DNA from: Nevskia sp. | GTDB taxonomy: Bacteria > Pseudomonadota > Gammaproteobacteria > Nevskiales > Nevskiaceae | Length of the DNA: 64,000 bases | Assembly: GCF_021732705.1 (NCBI RefSeq) | Contig: NZ_JAKFUM010000003.1 | Span: 62,001-126,000 of the forward strand | Reading direction: 5' to 3' | Shown here: one piece after another, positions 36,929-46,714 of the stretch | Layout: each line of letters begins with the position of its first letter | Position numbering within the stretch: position 1 is the stretch's first letter | The notes under the pieces: model-generated | Seen by the model: only the letters and a program-made list of their open reading frames with translations | What the model was told of the DNA's origin: nothing | Database searches by the model: none | Made by a program: the position numbers and the translations under genes

Positions 36929-38308
36929 ATGCGCCGTTCCACTGCCCGCGCCCTGCTTGCTTCATTCTTTCTGCTGCCGACGTTCGCGCCGAGCGCCGCG
37001 CTGGCCAATGACCTGCTCGAGACCTACCGCAAGGCGCTTGATCAGGACACCACGCTGCGCGCCGCGAAGTTCGCGCGCGATGCGTCGATCGAAGCGCGCC
37101 CGCAGGCCCTGTCGGCATTCCTGCCGCAGCTGAATGCCCAGGCCAGCGGAGCCCGCAGCCGCACCCGGGTCGAGCAGCAGAACGTCATCATCTTCGATCC
37201 GGGCCAGCCGCCGCCGACTACCGAGAACGGCGTCAACACCTTCGGCAACGACGCGCTGTCGTATCAGGTGACGCTGTCGCAGACGATCTGGAGTTTCGAG
37301 GCCTGGCGCCGGCTCAAGCAGTCCGACTCGCAGGTCGCGCTCGCCGAAGCCACGTATCGCAGCGCCCAGCAGGCGCTGATCCTCCGCGTCGCGCAGGCCT
37401 ATTTCGCGGTGCTGTCGGCCAGCGATGCCGTGCGCACCAATACGGCCGAGCGCGACGCCAACGAGCGCCAGATGCTGCAGGCGAAGAAGCGCTTCGAAGT
37501 CGGCCTTGCCGCGATCACCGACGTGCAGGAAGCGCAGGCGGCGTTCGACGCCAGCGTGGCGACCCTGATCGGCGCCGAGCGCACGCTGTCGAACGCGCGT
37601 CGAGCGCTGGGCGAGATCACCGGCGGCTACGCCGAAACGGCGGAAGGGCTGACCGAGGAAATCCCGCTGGCGAGTCCGGATCCGGTGTCGGTCGACGACT
37701 GGCTCAAGGTCGCGCACGACAGCAATTTCGACCTGCAGATCGCCGAGCTCAATGCCGAGGTTGCCAAGAAGGCCGTCGGCGTTGCCTACGCCCGCCACTA
37801 TCCGACCCTGAGCATCGATGGCAGCTACGGCGAGAACCAGAACTCGTTCCAGAGCAACCCGAACACCTCGCGCAGCAGCATCGGCATCAGCGTCAACGTG
37901 CCGATCTTCAGCGGCGGCCTGACCCAGTCGCAGGTCCGCCAGGCCGCAGCGACGCGCGATCAGTCGCTGGCGCAGGTTGAAGGCTCGAAGCGCTCGATCG
38001 AACGCCAGACCCGCGACGCCTATCAGGGCGTGATCTCCGGCATCGCCAGCGTCAAGGCGAATCTGCAGGCGGTGAAGTCGAACCGGACGGCGCTGGAATC
38101 GAGCCAGGTCGGTCTGCAGGTCGGCACCCGCACCGAAGTCGACGTGCTGAACACGCTGCGCAACCTGTACATCGCCCAGCGCACGTACTACCAGAGCCGC
38201 TACGACTACCTGCTGAGCGTGCTGACCCTGAAGCAGCAGGCCGGCCGGCTGACCGAAGCCGATCTGGCCGACATCGACCGACTGCTGCTCGTGCCCGCGA
38301 CCCGATAG
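36929..38308 (+). CDS. tolC: TolC-family outer-membrane efflux/type I secretion channel
   Basis: 459 aa. Signal peptide ~1-24 (PSAALA/ND). Two internally repeated OEP halves of long coiled-coil helices plus barrel strands are seen: LLETYRKALDQDTTLRAAKF opens half 1 and VSVDDWLKVAHDSNFDLQIA opens half 2. AGGAAG upstream supports the ATG. It forms the trimeric exit duct for tripartite pumps or type I secretion. No partner MFP or inner-membrane pump is encoded in the window. Confidence 0.92.
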   Translation: MRRSTARALLASFFLLPTFAPSAALANDLLETYRKALDQDTTLRAAKFARDASIEARPQALSAFLPQLNAQASGARSRTRVEQQNVIIFDPGQPPPTTENGVNTFGNDALSYQVTLSQTIWSFEAWRRLKQSDSQVALAEATYRSAQQALILRVAQAYFAVLSASDAVRTNTAERDANERQMLQAKKRFEVGLAAITDVQEAQAAFDASVATLIGAERTLSNARRALGEITGGYAETAEGLTEEIPLASPDPVSVDDWLKVAHDSNFDLQIAELNAEVAKKAVGVAYARHYPTLSIDGSYGENQNSFQSNPNTSRSSIGISVNVPIFSGGLTQSQVRQAAATRDQSLAQVEGSKRSIERQTRDAYQGVISGIASVKANLQAVKSNRTALESSQVGLQVGTRTEVDVLNTLRNLYIAQRTYYQSRYDYLLSVLTLKQQAGRLTEADLADIDRLLLVPATR

Positions 38309-38324
38309 ACCGATCGGCTTTCCG

Positions 38325-38360
38325 GAAGCCGCCGTGCCCCGCGCCCGGCGGCTTTCGCGT
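38325..38360 (+). terminator. Probable terminator of tolC
   Basis: AAGCCGCCG stem and CGGCGGCTT complement (10-12-nt loop) followed by TTTCGCGTTT, 17 bp after the tolC stop. The T-tract is interrupted. Confidence 0.55.
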
Positions 38361-38467
38361 TTCCGGGGCCTGCGTCTGAATTCCGCCGCCTGCGTGGCAC
38401 AATCGGCGATCCTTCGATTCCGGCCCGAATGCGCGGCGGATCGTCCCGAAATCCTGCCGAGACCGCC

Positions 38468-40417
38468 ATGAGCGCAGTTGCTCCCGTTCCCCAATTGACC
38501 GTCCGCGCCGTCGTGCTGTCGGTCATCCTCGCGATGATCCTCGCCGCGGCCAACGCCTATCTCGGCCTGTTCGCCGGCCTGACCATCGCCACCGCGATTC
38601 CGGCGGCGGTGGTGTCGATGGCGGTGCTGCGCACGCTCGGTGGCGGCACGATCCTCGAAAACAACATCGTGCAGACCGGCGCCTCGGCCGGATCGTCGAT
38701 CGCCGCGGGCGTGATCTTCACCATCCCGGCGCTGATCATCCTCGGCTACTGGCAGGACTTCCGCTACTCCTGGGTGCTGGCCATCGCCGGCCTTGGCGGC
38801 CTTCTCGGCGTGCTGTTCTCGGTACCGCTGCGCCGCACGATGATCGTCGAGGAGCCGCTGGCATTCCCCGAAGGCAAGGCAGCAGCGGAAGTGCTGAAGG
38901 CGGGCGAGAACCCGGGGCAGGGCGTGAAGACCTTGGCCTTTGCCGGAGGCCTCGGTGCCTTCATCAAGCTCGCCGCAGCCAGCGGCCTGAAACTGATTCC
39001 GGATACCGCGATCGGAGCGACCTTCATCGGCAAGTTCTTCGCGTTCATGGGCACCAACCTGTCGCCGGCGCTGCTCGGCGTCGGCTACATCGTGGGCTTG
39101 AATGTCGGCATCGTCGTCGTCGGTGGCAGCGTGCTGAGCTGGCAGTTCGCGATCCCGATCTACCACGCGTTCTTCCTCGACACCGATCCGGCGCTGGCGG
39201 CGAAGGTTGCGACCCTCGGCGCCGAAGACCTCGGCTATGCGATCTGGTCGGCGAAGATCCGCTATCTCGGCGTCGGCGCAATGCTGATCGGCGGCATCTG
39301 GACCCTGTTCAGCCTGCGCAAGTCGCTGGCCTCCGGCATCAAGTCCGGCTTGGCCGCCGCGCGCAAGAACACCACGGGCACGGTGATCGCCGAAGTCGAC
39401 CGCGATCTGCCGATGAAGTGGATGCTGATCGCGCTCGTCGTGTTCACCATTCCGCTGGCGCTGCTGTATCAGGCCATCGTCAACGACTGGCTGGTCAGCA
39501 TTCCGATGACCCTGATCATGATCGTTGCCGGCTTCCTGTTCGTGTCGGTGTCGGGCTATCTCGCCGGGCTGGTCGGCTCGTCGAACAATCCGGTGTCCGG
39601 CATCACCATCGCCACGATCCTGTTCGCCTCGCTGGTCCTGATCCTGCTGCTCGGCAAGAACTCGCCGATCGGCGCGGTCGCCGCGATCATGATCGGCGCG
39701 GTGGTCTGCTGTGCCGCCTCGGTCGGTGGCGACAACCTGCAGGACCTGAAGGCCGGCTATCTGGTCGGCGCCACGCCGTGGAAGCAGCAGCTGATGCTCG
39801 GCATCGGCGCGTTTTCCTGTGCGCTGGTGATGGCGCCGGTGCTGAACCTGCTGGCCACGGCCTACGGCATCGGCGCGCCGACGCCGGAGCATCCGAACGC
39901 GCTGGCCGCACCGCAGGCGAACCTGATGGCCTCGGTCGCCAAGGGCATGTTCGGCGGCGAGCTGCCGTGGAACTTCATCGCGATCGGTGCGGCGGTCGGC
40001 GCGGTGATCATCGCGCTCGATTCATGGCTCAAGGCGCGCGGCTCGCACTTCCGCGTGCCGGTGCTGGGCGCGGCGATCGGCATCTACCTGCCGCTGGAAC
40101 TGATGGTGCCGATCTTCCTCGGCGGTCTGCTGTCGCATCTGGTCGAGCGCCACCACAAGGTCGACGCTCAGGACGAGGAAGCGCGCGACCGCATCCATCG
40201 TCCGGGCACGCTGTTCTCGGCCGGCCTGATCACCGGAGAGGCGCTGATGGGCATCATCATCGCGATACCGATCGTCATTTCCGGCCGTGGCGACATCCTC
40301 GCGCTGCCGGCCCCGTTCCAGTTCGGCCAGTTCGTCGGTCTGGTCGTGCTCGCCGTCGTTGGCGGGCTGCTGTACCGCGCCGCCACGGCGTCCGGCGGGG
40401 CAACGGCGCAAGCCTGA
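38468..40417 (+). CDS. OPT-family oligopeptide transporter
   Basis: 649 aa with about 15 hydrophobic helices. The N-terminal LTVRAVVLSVILAMILAAANAYLG, the ILENNIVQTGASAGSSIAAG segment and NNPVSGITIATILFASL are hallmarks of the prokaryotic OPT family. ATG 38468 is chosen since the hydrophobic region starts just after it. OPT proteins are proton-coupled importers of small peptides or metal chelates. The gene ends 35 bp before a secreted S9 peptidase, which favours peptide uptake here (inference). Confidence 0.9.
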   Translation: MSAVAPVPQLTVRAVVLSVILAMILAAANAYLGLFAGLTIATAIPAAVVSMAVLRTLGGGTILENNIVQTGASAGSSIAAGVIFTIPALIILGYWQDFRYSWVLAIAGLGGLLGVLFSVPLRRTMIVEEPLAFPEGKAAAEVLKAGENPGQGVKTLAFAGGLGAFIKLAAASGLKLIPDTAIGATFIGKFFAFMGTNLSPALLGVGYIVGLNVGIVVVGGSVLSWQFAIPIYHAFFLDTDPALAAKVATLGAEDLGYAIWSAKIRYLGVGAMLIGGIWTLFSLRKSLASGIKSGLAAARKNTTGTVIAEVDRDLPMKWMLIALVVFTIPLALLYQAIVNDWLVSIPMTLIMIVAGFLFVSVSGYLAGLVGSSNNPVSGITIATILFASLVLILLLGKNSPIGAVAAIMIGAVVCCAASVGGDNLQDLKAGYLVGATPWKQQLMLGIGAFSCALVMAPVLNLLATAYGIGAPTPEHPNALAAPQANLMASVAKGMFGGELPWNFIAIGAAVGAVIIALDSWLKARGSHFRVPVLGAAIGIYLPLELMVPIFLGGLLSHLVERHHKVDAQDEEARDRIHRPGTLFSAGLITGEALMGIIIAIPIVISGRGDILALPAPFQFGQFVGLVVLAVVGGLLYRAATASGGATAQA

Positions 40418-40452
40418 TCCTGCTTCCTGCCTTCTTTTGAATGGAGTCTGAA

Positions 40453-42552
40453 ATGTCCCGTCCCCACACGCCGGCGCTCGCCCGACTCGCGCTGGCTGCC
40501 TTGAGTCTCACTGCCCTGATGACCACCACGCCCGCCGCTGCCGCCGCGCCGACACCGTTCACTGCCGAGGCGCTGGTGCGTCTGGAGCGCGTGTCCGACC
40601 CGCGGGTCGCGCCGAATGGCCGGCTGATCGCCTACACCTTGCGCACGACCGACTACGACGCCAACAAGGGCGTGCAGGCGATCTGGCTGCACGATCTGGA
40701 ATCGAACACCACGCGCCGGTTGACCGGCGGCACTGGCTCGTCGCACAGCCCGCGCTGGGCCGCGAATGGCGATCTCTATTTCCTGTCGACCCGCAGCGGC
40801 AGCCAGCAGGTGTGGAAGCTCGACCTGTCCGGCGGCGAAGCGCAGGCCGTCACCGCGCTGCCGCTCGATGTCGGCACCTTCGTGCTGTCGCCGACCGGGG
40901 ATCGCATCGCGATCGCGGCCGACGTCTTCCCGGAACTCGGCACCGATCTGGCGGCGACCAAGCAGCGTCTCGACGCGGTCAACGCGCAGAAGAACACCGG
41001 CGTGCTGTACGACAAGCTGTTCATCCGCCACTGGGACACGTGGAAGGACGGCACCCGTTCGCAGCTGTTCGCCTATCAGCTTACCGAGCGCGGCATCGCC
41101 ACCGGCAATGCCCAGTGGTTGAGCCGCGGCATCGATGGCGACGTACCGTCGAAGCCGTTCGGCGGCGACGAGGAAATCACCTTCACGCCGGACGGCCGGC
41201 AGGTGATCTACAGCGCCCGCATCGCCGGCAAGACCGAGCCGTGGAGCACGAACTTCGACCTGTTCCGCGTCGCCGCCGATGGTTCGACGACGCCGGAAAA
41301 CCTGACCGCCGACAACCCGGCCTGGGACACCGGCCCGGTCGTGTCGCCGGACGGCAAGCTGCTGGCCTATCGCGCGATGAAGCGCCCGGGCTTCGAGGCC
41401 GATCGCTTCGGCATCATCGTCCGCGACATCGGCAAGACCGGCGAACTTGGTCCGGCGCGCGAACTGGCGCCGAAGTGGGATCGTTCGGCCGACAGCCTCG
41501 TGTTCTCGCCGGATGGTCGCAAGCTCTACACCGCCGCCGACGACCTCGGCCAGCACCGCGTGTTCTCGGTCGAAGTCTCGTCCGGCAAGGTCAAGGCGCT
41601 GACCGGCGAAGGCTGGGTCGAAGGGTTCGCGCTGGCCCGCGATGCCGTGATCATCGCGTCGAACACGCTGGCCGGGCCGACGCAGCTGTACAAGGTCAAG
41701 CTGTCCGGCAGCGCGCCGCTGGCGCTGACCCAGCACAACGCGCAGACGCTGGAAAATCTCGCATTCGGCAGCTTCGAGCAGTTCAGTTTCAAGGGCTGGA
41801 ACAACGAAACCGTCTATGGCCACGTGGTCAAGCCGGTGGGCTATGAAGCGGGCAAGAAGTACCCGGTGGCGTTCATCATCCACGGTGGCCCGCAGGGCAG
41901 CATGGGCAACCACTTCCACTACCGCTGGAACCCGCAGACCTACGCCGGCGCCGGCTTCGCCGTCGTGTTCATCGACTTCCACGGTTCCACCGGCTACGGC
42001 CAGGCGTTCACCGACGCGATCTCCGGCCACTGGGGCGACCGTCCGCTGGAGGATCTGCAGAAGGGTTATGCCGCAGCCCTCGCCAAGTACGATTTCCTCG
42101 ACGAAACCCGCGCCGCCGCGCTCGGCGCCAGCTATGGCGGCTACATGATCAACTGGATCGCCGGCAACTGGAGCCAGCCGTGGAAGGCGCTGGTCAACCA
42201 CGACGGCGTGTTCGACAACCGCTCGATGGCCTATTCGACCGAAGAACTGTGGTTCGACGAATGGGAGCACGGCGGCACGCAGTACGAGCAGCCGTCGCAC
42301 TACGAGCAGTTCAATCCGGTCAACCACGTCGCCAAGTGGCGCGTGCCGATGCTGGTCATCCAGGGCGGCAAGGACTTCCGCATTCCGCTCGAACAGGGCA
42401 TCGCCACGTTCACGGCGCTGCAGCGGCGCGGCATCCCGAGCCAGTTGCTGCACTTCCCGGACGAGAACCACTGGGTGCTCAAGCCGCAGAACTCGGTGCA
42501 GTGGCACAACACCGTGCTCGACTGGATCAAGCGCTGGACGGCCGCGAACTGA
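40453..42552 (+). CDS. Secreted S9-family acyl-peptidase/dipeptidyl-peptidase-like enzyme
   Basis: 699 aa. Start ATG 40453 is chosen because GGAG (40443-40446) sits 6 nt upstream; ATG 40441 has none. Signal peptide ~1-33 (TPAAAAA/PTPF). The N-terminal seven-bladed propeller has WD-like/DPP repeats (SPDGRKLYTAADD). The C-terminal hydrolase has Ser560 (GASYGGYMIN), an Asp in IQGGKDFRIPLEQG and His in FPDENHWVL. It belongs to the S9B/S9C group. With the OPT transporter immediately upstream it probably trims peptides in the periplasm for uptake. Confidence 0.92.
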   Translation: MSRPHTPALARLALAALSLTALMTTTPAAAAAPTPFTAEALVRLERVSDPRVAPNGRLIAYTLRTTDYDANKGVQAIWLHDLESNTTRRLTGGTGSSHSPRWAANGDLYFLSTRSGSQQVWKLDLSGGEAQAVTALPLDVGTFVLSPTGDRIAIAADVFPELGTDLAATKQRLDAVNAQKNTGVLYDKLFIRHWDTWKDGTRSQLFAYQLTERGIATGNAQWLSRGIDGDVPSKPFGGDEEITFTPDGRQVIYSARIAGKTEPWSTNFDLFRVAADGSTTPENLTADNPAWDTGPVVSPDGKLLAYRAMKRPGFEADRFGIIVRDIGKTGELGPARELAPKWDRSADSLVFSPDGRKLYTAADDLGQHRVFSVEVSSGKVKALTGEGWVEGFALARDAVIIASNTLAGPTQLYKVKLSGSAPLALTQHNAQTLENLAFGSFEQFSFKGWNNETVYGHVVKPVGYEAGKKYPVAFIIHGGPQGSMGNHFHYRWNPQTYAGAGFAVVFIDFHGSTGYGQAFTDAISGHWGDRPLEDLQKGYAAALAKYDFLDETRAAALGASYGGYMINWIAGNWSQPWKALVNHDGVFDNRSMAYSTEELWFDEWEHGGTQYEQPSHYEQFNPVNHVAKWRVPMLVIQGGKDFRIPLEQGIATFTALQRRGIPSQLLHFPDENHWVLKPQNSVQWHNTVLDWIKRWTAAN

Positions 42553-42611
42553 TCGTGCGCTCGCCGCCGGGGACCCTCGCATCCCCGGCGGCGGCTCCGA
42601 GGCAAAGACCC

Positions 42612-43229
42612 ATGCGCACGATCGACTGGTACTTCGATGTCATCTCGCCGTACGCCTACTTCGCGTTCCTGAAGCTGGACGCGCTGCCGGCCGAGACTCG
42701 GCTGAAGCCGGTGCTGTTTGCCGGCCTGCTGAATCACTGGGGCCAGAAGGGCCCGGCCGAGATCCCGGCCAAGCGCGTCTGGACCTATCGCTGGTGCCTG
42801 TGGCACGCGCGGCAGCACGGCATTCCGTTCGAGGCGCCTGCCGCGCACCCGTTCAACCCGCTGCCGTACCTGCGGCTGGCGCTCGCCGCCGGCGTGACCC
42901 GCGAAGCCGTGGCCGCGATCTTCGAGACGGTCTGGACCTCCGGTGCCGATCTCGCCGATCCGGCCGTGATCGCGGCACTGGCCGAGCGCCTGTCGATCCC
43001 GCTTTCCGCCCTCGATGCCCCGGCCGTGAAGCAGGCCTTGCGTGCGAACACCGAAAGCGCCGTCGCTGCCGGCGTATTCGGCGTGCCGACGCTCGTGATC
43101 GACGGCGAAGCCTTCTGGGGCGTCGACGGCATGGCTTTCGCCCGCGCCTGCCTCGATGATCCCGCTCTCCTCGCCCGCGACGACATGCAGCGCATCGCGC
43201 GGCTGCCGGTCGGCGCGTCGCGAACCTGA
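42612..43229 (+). CDS. 2-Hydroxychromene-2-carboxylate isomerase-like (DsbA/kappa-GST fold)
   Basis: 205 aa. The N-terminal DWYFDVISPYAYFAFLKLD gives the HCCA-isomerase signature with the catalytic-type Ser12 in place of the DsbA Cys, and GVFGVPTLVIDGEAFWGVDG is the closing thioredoxin-fold motif. In naphthalene degradation this family (NahD) uses glutathione to isomerise hydroxychromene carboxylate. No neighbouring naphthalene genes are seen here, so the true substrate is open. Confidence 0.88.
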   Translation: MRTIDWYFDVISPYAYFAFLKLDALPAETRLKPVLFAGLLNHWGQKGPAEIPAKRVWTYRWCLWHARQHGIPFEAPAAHPFNPLPYLRLALAAGVTREAVAAIFETVWTSGADLADPAVIAALAERLSIPLSALDAPAVKQALRANTESAVAAGVFGVPTLVIDGEAFWGVDGMAFARACLDDPALLARDDMQRIARLPVGASRT

Positions 43230-43270
43230 AGCCGCTGTCGCACTGCCGCCACCCGACCCGGACCTGCCCG

Positions 43271-43657
43271 ATGAACCATGCCGCCCTGATCACCGTATTG
43301 ACGATGTTCCTGCTGCTCGCCGTGATGATCGGCGTCGGTCGTGCCCGCGGTCGCTACGGCGTGAAGGCGCCCGCCACCACCGGGCCGGAAGGCTTCGAGC
43401 GGGCCCTGCGCGTACAGGTCAACACGCTCGAGGGCGCCTTGATGTTCCTGCCGTCGCTGTGGCTGTTCGCGATCTATGTCAGCGACGTCTGGGCGGGCAT
43501 CGTCGGCGCGGTCTGGCTGGTTGGCCGCATCGCGTATGCCATCGGCTATTACCAGGCGGCGGCCAAGCGCAGCGCCGGCTTCCTGATCGGCTTCATCGCG
43601 ACGGCCATCCTGATGGTCGGCAGCCTCGTCGGCGTGGTGCAGGTGCTGCTCGGCTGA
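43271..43657 (+). CDS. MAPEG-family membrane protein
   Basis: 128 aa, four helices. The basic loop RVQVNTLEGALMFLPSLWL with Glu-Gly is the MAPEG signature, and RIAYAIGYYQAAAKRSAGF follows as usual. MAPEG proteins are glutathione-dependent membrane enzymes. It lies 41 bp after the HCCA-isomerase gene, so both may belong to glutathione-linked detoxification. Confidence 0.88.
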   Translation: MNHAALITVLTMFLLLAVMIGVGRARGRYGVKAPATTGPEGFERALRVQVNTLEGALMFLPSLWLFAIYVSDVWAGIVGAVWLVGRIAYAIGYYQAAAKRSAGFLIGFIATAILMVGSLVGVVQVLLG

Positions 43658-43676
43658 AGCCGGTCGCCGCGCCGGC

Positions 43677-45356
43677 TCAGGCCTGCGCGGCGCTCAGTTC
43701 CTTCAGCATCGCCTCGCGGATCAGGTACTTCTGCACCTTGCCGGTCACCGTCATCGGAAAGGCCTCGACGAAGCGCAAGTGGCGCGGAATCTTGTGGTGC
43801 GAGATCTGGCCGCGGCAGTGCGCGCGGATGTCCGCTTCGCTGGCCGTCATCCCCGGGCGCAGGATGATCCAGGCGCACAATTCCTCGCCGTAGCGCGCGT
43901 CCGGCACGCCGACGACCTGCACGTCGGCCACGGCCGGGTGGCGATGCAGGAATTCCTCGATTTCGCGCGGATACAGGTTCTCGCCGCCGCGGATGACCAT
44001 GTCCTTGATCCGCCCGGTGATCCGGCCATAGCCGTCGTCGTCGATCGACGCCAGATCGCCGGTATGCATCCAGCCATCGGCGTCGATCGCGTCGCGGGTC
44101 TTCGCGTCGTCGCCCCAGTAGCCGAGCATCACCGAGTAGCCGCGCGTGCACAGCTCGCCGGTCACGCCGCGCGGCACGGTGCGGCCATCGGCATCGACGA
44201 TCTTGACCTCGCAGTGCGGATGGACGCGGCCGACGGTGGCCACGCGACAGTCGATCGGATCGTCGAGCGCGGTCTGGAACGAGACCGGCGAAGTCTCGGT
44301 CATGCCGTAGGCGATGGTGATGCCGCGCAGGTGCATGCGCTCGATCACCGCCTGCATCACCGCCACCGGGCACGGGCTGCCGGCCATGATGCCGGTGCGC
44401 AGGGTGCCGAGATCGTGTTCGGCGAAGGACGGATGCTCGAGCTGCGCGATGAACATCGTCGGCACGCCGTACAGCGCGGTGCAGCGTTCCGCTGCCACGC
44501 AGCGCAAGGTCGCCAGCGGATCGAAGGCATCGGACGGGTAGACCATCGTCGCGCCGTGGGTCAGCGCCCCGAGGTTGCCCATGACCATGCCGAAGCAGTG
44601 ATACAGCGGCACCGGGATGCAGACCCGATCGCCCGGCACCAGGCCGATGCCTTCGCCGGTGAAGTAGCCGTTGTTCAGGATGTTGTGATGCGACAGCGTC
44701 GCGCCTTTCGGGCTGCCGGTGGTGCCGGACGTGAACTGGATGTTGATCGGGTCCTGCGCCTGCAGCCGCTCGCCGAGCGTCTGCAGCGCGGCGCGTTCGG
44801 CCGCGCTCGGGGCGGTCAGCAGCGCCTCGAAGTTCAGCGTGCCCGGTGTCGGCTCGGGCCCGAGCCGGATCACCGTGCGCAGCGCCGGCAGCCGCGCCGA
44901 CTGCAGCGCGCCGGGCGCACAGTGCGCAAGTTCCGGTGCCAGCGCGGCGAGCATCGCCAGATAGTCGCCGCCCTTGAACGACGGCGCGGTGACCAGCGCC
45001 TGACAGCCGACCTTGTTCAGCGCGTATTCCAGCTCGCCGAGCCGGTACGCCGGGTTGATGGTGACCAGAACCAGCCCGGCTTTCGCCGTCGCGAACTGGG
45101 TGATCGCCCACTCCAGATTGTTCGGGCTCCACAGCGCCACGCGGTCGCCCGGCTGCAGGCCAAGGCGCAGCAGGGCGCAGGCCAGTGCGTCAACCGTCTC
45201 GCGCAGCTCGGCATAGCGCAGGCGCCGCCGCTGATGCGCGCTGACGATCGCCTCGCGCGCCGCGTGACGGGCGCAGGCCTCGTCGAACCGCTGGCCGATG
45301 GTCTGCGCCAGGCGCGGCGTCGCGGTGGCGCCGCGGACATGGCTCGGAGCCGACAT
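43677..45356 (-). CDS. AMP-forming acyl-CoA ligase (medium/long-chain, FadD13/AcsF-like)
   Basis: 559 aa. The ATP motif is [18 protein letters not shown] (~res 208-225), followed by [12 protein letters not shown] (~345), [16 protein letters not shown] and [20 protein letters not shown]. The lysine of the final motif [15 protein letters not shown] is present. It resembles fatty-acyl or aryl-type ligases of the AcsF/FadD group. The substrate cannot be fixed. It lies 13 bp downstream of the serine hydrolase stop on the same strand, so the two probably form an operon. Confidence 0.88.
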   Translation of the reverse strand: MSAPSHVRGATATPRLAQTIGQRFDEACARHAAREAIVSAHQRRRLRYAELRETVDALACALLRLGLQPGDRVALWSPNNLEWAITQFATAKAGLVLVTINPAYRLGELEYALNKVGCQALVTAPSFKGGDYLAMLAALAPELAHCAPGALQSARLPALRTVIRLGPEPTPGTLNFEALLTAPSAAERAALQTLGERLQAQDPINIQFTSGTTGSPKGATLSHHNILNNGYFTGEGIGLVPGDRVCIPVPLYHCFGMVMGNLGALTHGATMVYPSDAFDPLATLRCVAAERCTALYGVPTMFIAQLEHPSFAEHDLGTLRTGIMAGSPCPVAVMQAVIERMHLRGITIAYGMTETSPVSFQTALDDPIDCRVATVGRVHPHCEVKIVDADGRTVPRGVTGELCTRGYSVMLGYWGDDAKTRDAIDADGWMHTGDLASIDDDGYGRITGRIKDMVIRGGENLYPREIEEFLHRHPAVADVQVVGVPDARYGEELCAWIILRPGMTASEADIRAHCRGQISHHKIPRHLRFVEAFPMTVTGKVQKYLIREAMLKELSAAQA

Positions 45357-45369
45357 CGGCCTGCCGCCG

Positions 45370-46536
45370 TCAGCGGTGGCGATACAGCGTGGCTTCGAAC
45401 TCGCCGAGTGCGGCGGCCACCTTCGCGTCGTAGAACGGCAGGATCTGGGCCGCGATCACCGCGGTGACGCCGGAGGCGGGGTCGATCCAGAAATAGGCGT
45501 TCGGCAGGCCGGCCCAGGTCAGGCTGCCGGCGGCGCGGCCGCCGGGGACGGGCTCGGGGTTGATCAGGAAGCTCAGGCCCCATTGGCAGGCCATGCCGGG
45601 GAACGGCGTGAAGTCGTTCGTCAGTTGCGGCAGGTGAGTCTTGAGCGGCGGGATGGTCAGGCTGCCGATGTGGTTCTGGCGCATCAGCGCCACCGTGTCG
45701 GCCTTCAGCACGCGGTTGCCGTCGAGCACGCCGCCGTTGAGGATCGCACGCAGGAAGCGCAGATAGTCCGGCAAGCGACCGGACAGCGCATGGCCCCCCA
45801 TGTCGACTTCCGCATTCGGCGGAATGCCGAACGGGATCGTCCGCAGGCTGCCGTCCGGCAGGCGCGCATGCATGGCGCTGGCGCGCGAGAGCTGCTCCGC
45901 ATTCAGCGCGAAGCTGACGTCGTGCATACCGAGCGGCTCGAACAGATGGCGGGCGCAGTAGTCGCGCAGCCGGAGGCCGCTGACCGCTTCGACCATCCGG
46001 CCGGCCCAGTCGAGGCCGATGCCGTAATGCCATTCGCGGCCGGGATCGGCGACCAGCGCGCGGTCCATCGTCGCGAACGTGCCGGAGACGACACCGCTCT
46101 TGCCGGCCGCAGTCAGTTCGCGGTCGACATCGGCGTGGAAGAACTCGTAGGCGAAGCCGCAGGTGTGGGTCAGCAGGTTGCGCAAGGTGATCGGCGCCTG
46201 CGGTGCACGCAGCAGCGGCGTGCCGTCCGCGGCCCAGCCGGTGCGGACCTGCACGCGGCCGAGTTCCGGCAGCACCGTGCCGGCCGGCGCATCGAGATCG
46301 AGCCGGCCCTGTTCGACCAGCTGCATCGCGGCGCTGGCGGTGATCGCCTTGGTCATCGACGCGAACCACAGGATGGTGTCGAGCGTCATCGCGGTACTGC
46401 CGCCGTGACTGCGGACACCGGCCGCGCCTTCGTAGATCACGCCGCTGCGGTCGGCGACCAGCGCCACGAGGCCCGGAACGCCGTGGTCTTCGGTGGCACG
46501 CCGCAGCACGGCATCCAGCGCCGGAATCAGGCTCAT
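45370..46536 (-). CDS. Class C beta-lactamase-like serine hydrolase/esterase
   Basis: 388 aa. The SxxK motif is Ser60-M-T-Lys63 ([14 protein letters not shown]) and the YxN-type tyrosine is in [12 protein letters not shown]. There is no signal peptide, so it is an intracellular esterase of the EstB/AmpC-fold group rather than a resistance enzyme. GGGGAG 7 nt upstream supports the ATG. It is paired with the acyl-CoA ligase gene, which suggests hydrolysis of an ester whose acid is then activated (inference). Confidence 0.88.
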   Translation of the reverse strand: MSLIPALDAVLRRATEDHGVPGLVALVADRSGVIYEGAAGVRSHGGSTAMTLDTILWFASMTKAITASAAMQLVEQGRLDLDAPAGTVLPELGRVQVRTGWAADGTPLLRAPQAPITLRNLLTHTCGFAYEFFHADVDRELTAAGKSGVVSGTFATMDRALVADPGREWHYGIGLDWAGRMVEAVSGLRLRDYCARHLFEPLGMHDVSFALNAEQLSRASAMHARLPDGSLRTIPFGIPPNAEVDMGGHALSGRLPDYLRFLRAILNGGVLDGNRVLKADTVALMRQNHIGSLTIPPLKTHLPQLTNDFTPFPGMACQWGLSFLINPEPVPGGRAAGSLTWAGLPNAYFWIDPASGVTAVIAAQILPFYDAKVAAALGEFEATLYRHR

Positions 46537-46659
46537 CGCAGTCTCCCCTGTGTTGGTTCTTGGTTATGGCCGGTCTGCTGCGGGCAGCCGACATCCGATT
46601 ATCACCACGAGGTCTGTCCGCGACCAGATCGGCCGGCGCGCCGCCGGTCGGACGCGGCA

Positions 46660-46687
46660 CAAGAAAATGCCCGCACGGGGCGGGCAT
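46660..46687 (-). terminator. Rho-independent terminator of the M23 peptidase gene
   Basis: On the minus strand ATGCCCGC-CCCGT-GCGGGCAT followed by TTTTCTT, about 28 bp after the stop at 46715. Confidence 0.85.
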
Positions 46688-46714
46688 CGTTGCAGCGACC
46701 GTGGCGGCGTGCGG

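Noticed and set aside
36962-39892. 976-codon minus-strand frame across tolC and the OPT gene
   Set aside because: It spans two clearly real plus-strand genes and the gap between them. Its composition is Arg/Gln/Gly-rich, typical of shadow frames.
42612-43229. DsbA disulfide oxidase
   Set aside because: There is no CxxC and no signal peptide; the Ser-containing SPYAYF motif points to HCCA isomerase.
45370-46536. Antibiotic-resistance beta-lactamase
   Set aside because: It has SxxK but no signal peptide, and it is paired with an acyl-CoA ligase. It fits the EstB-like esterase group better.
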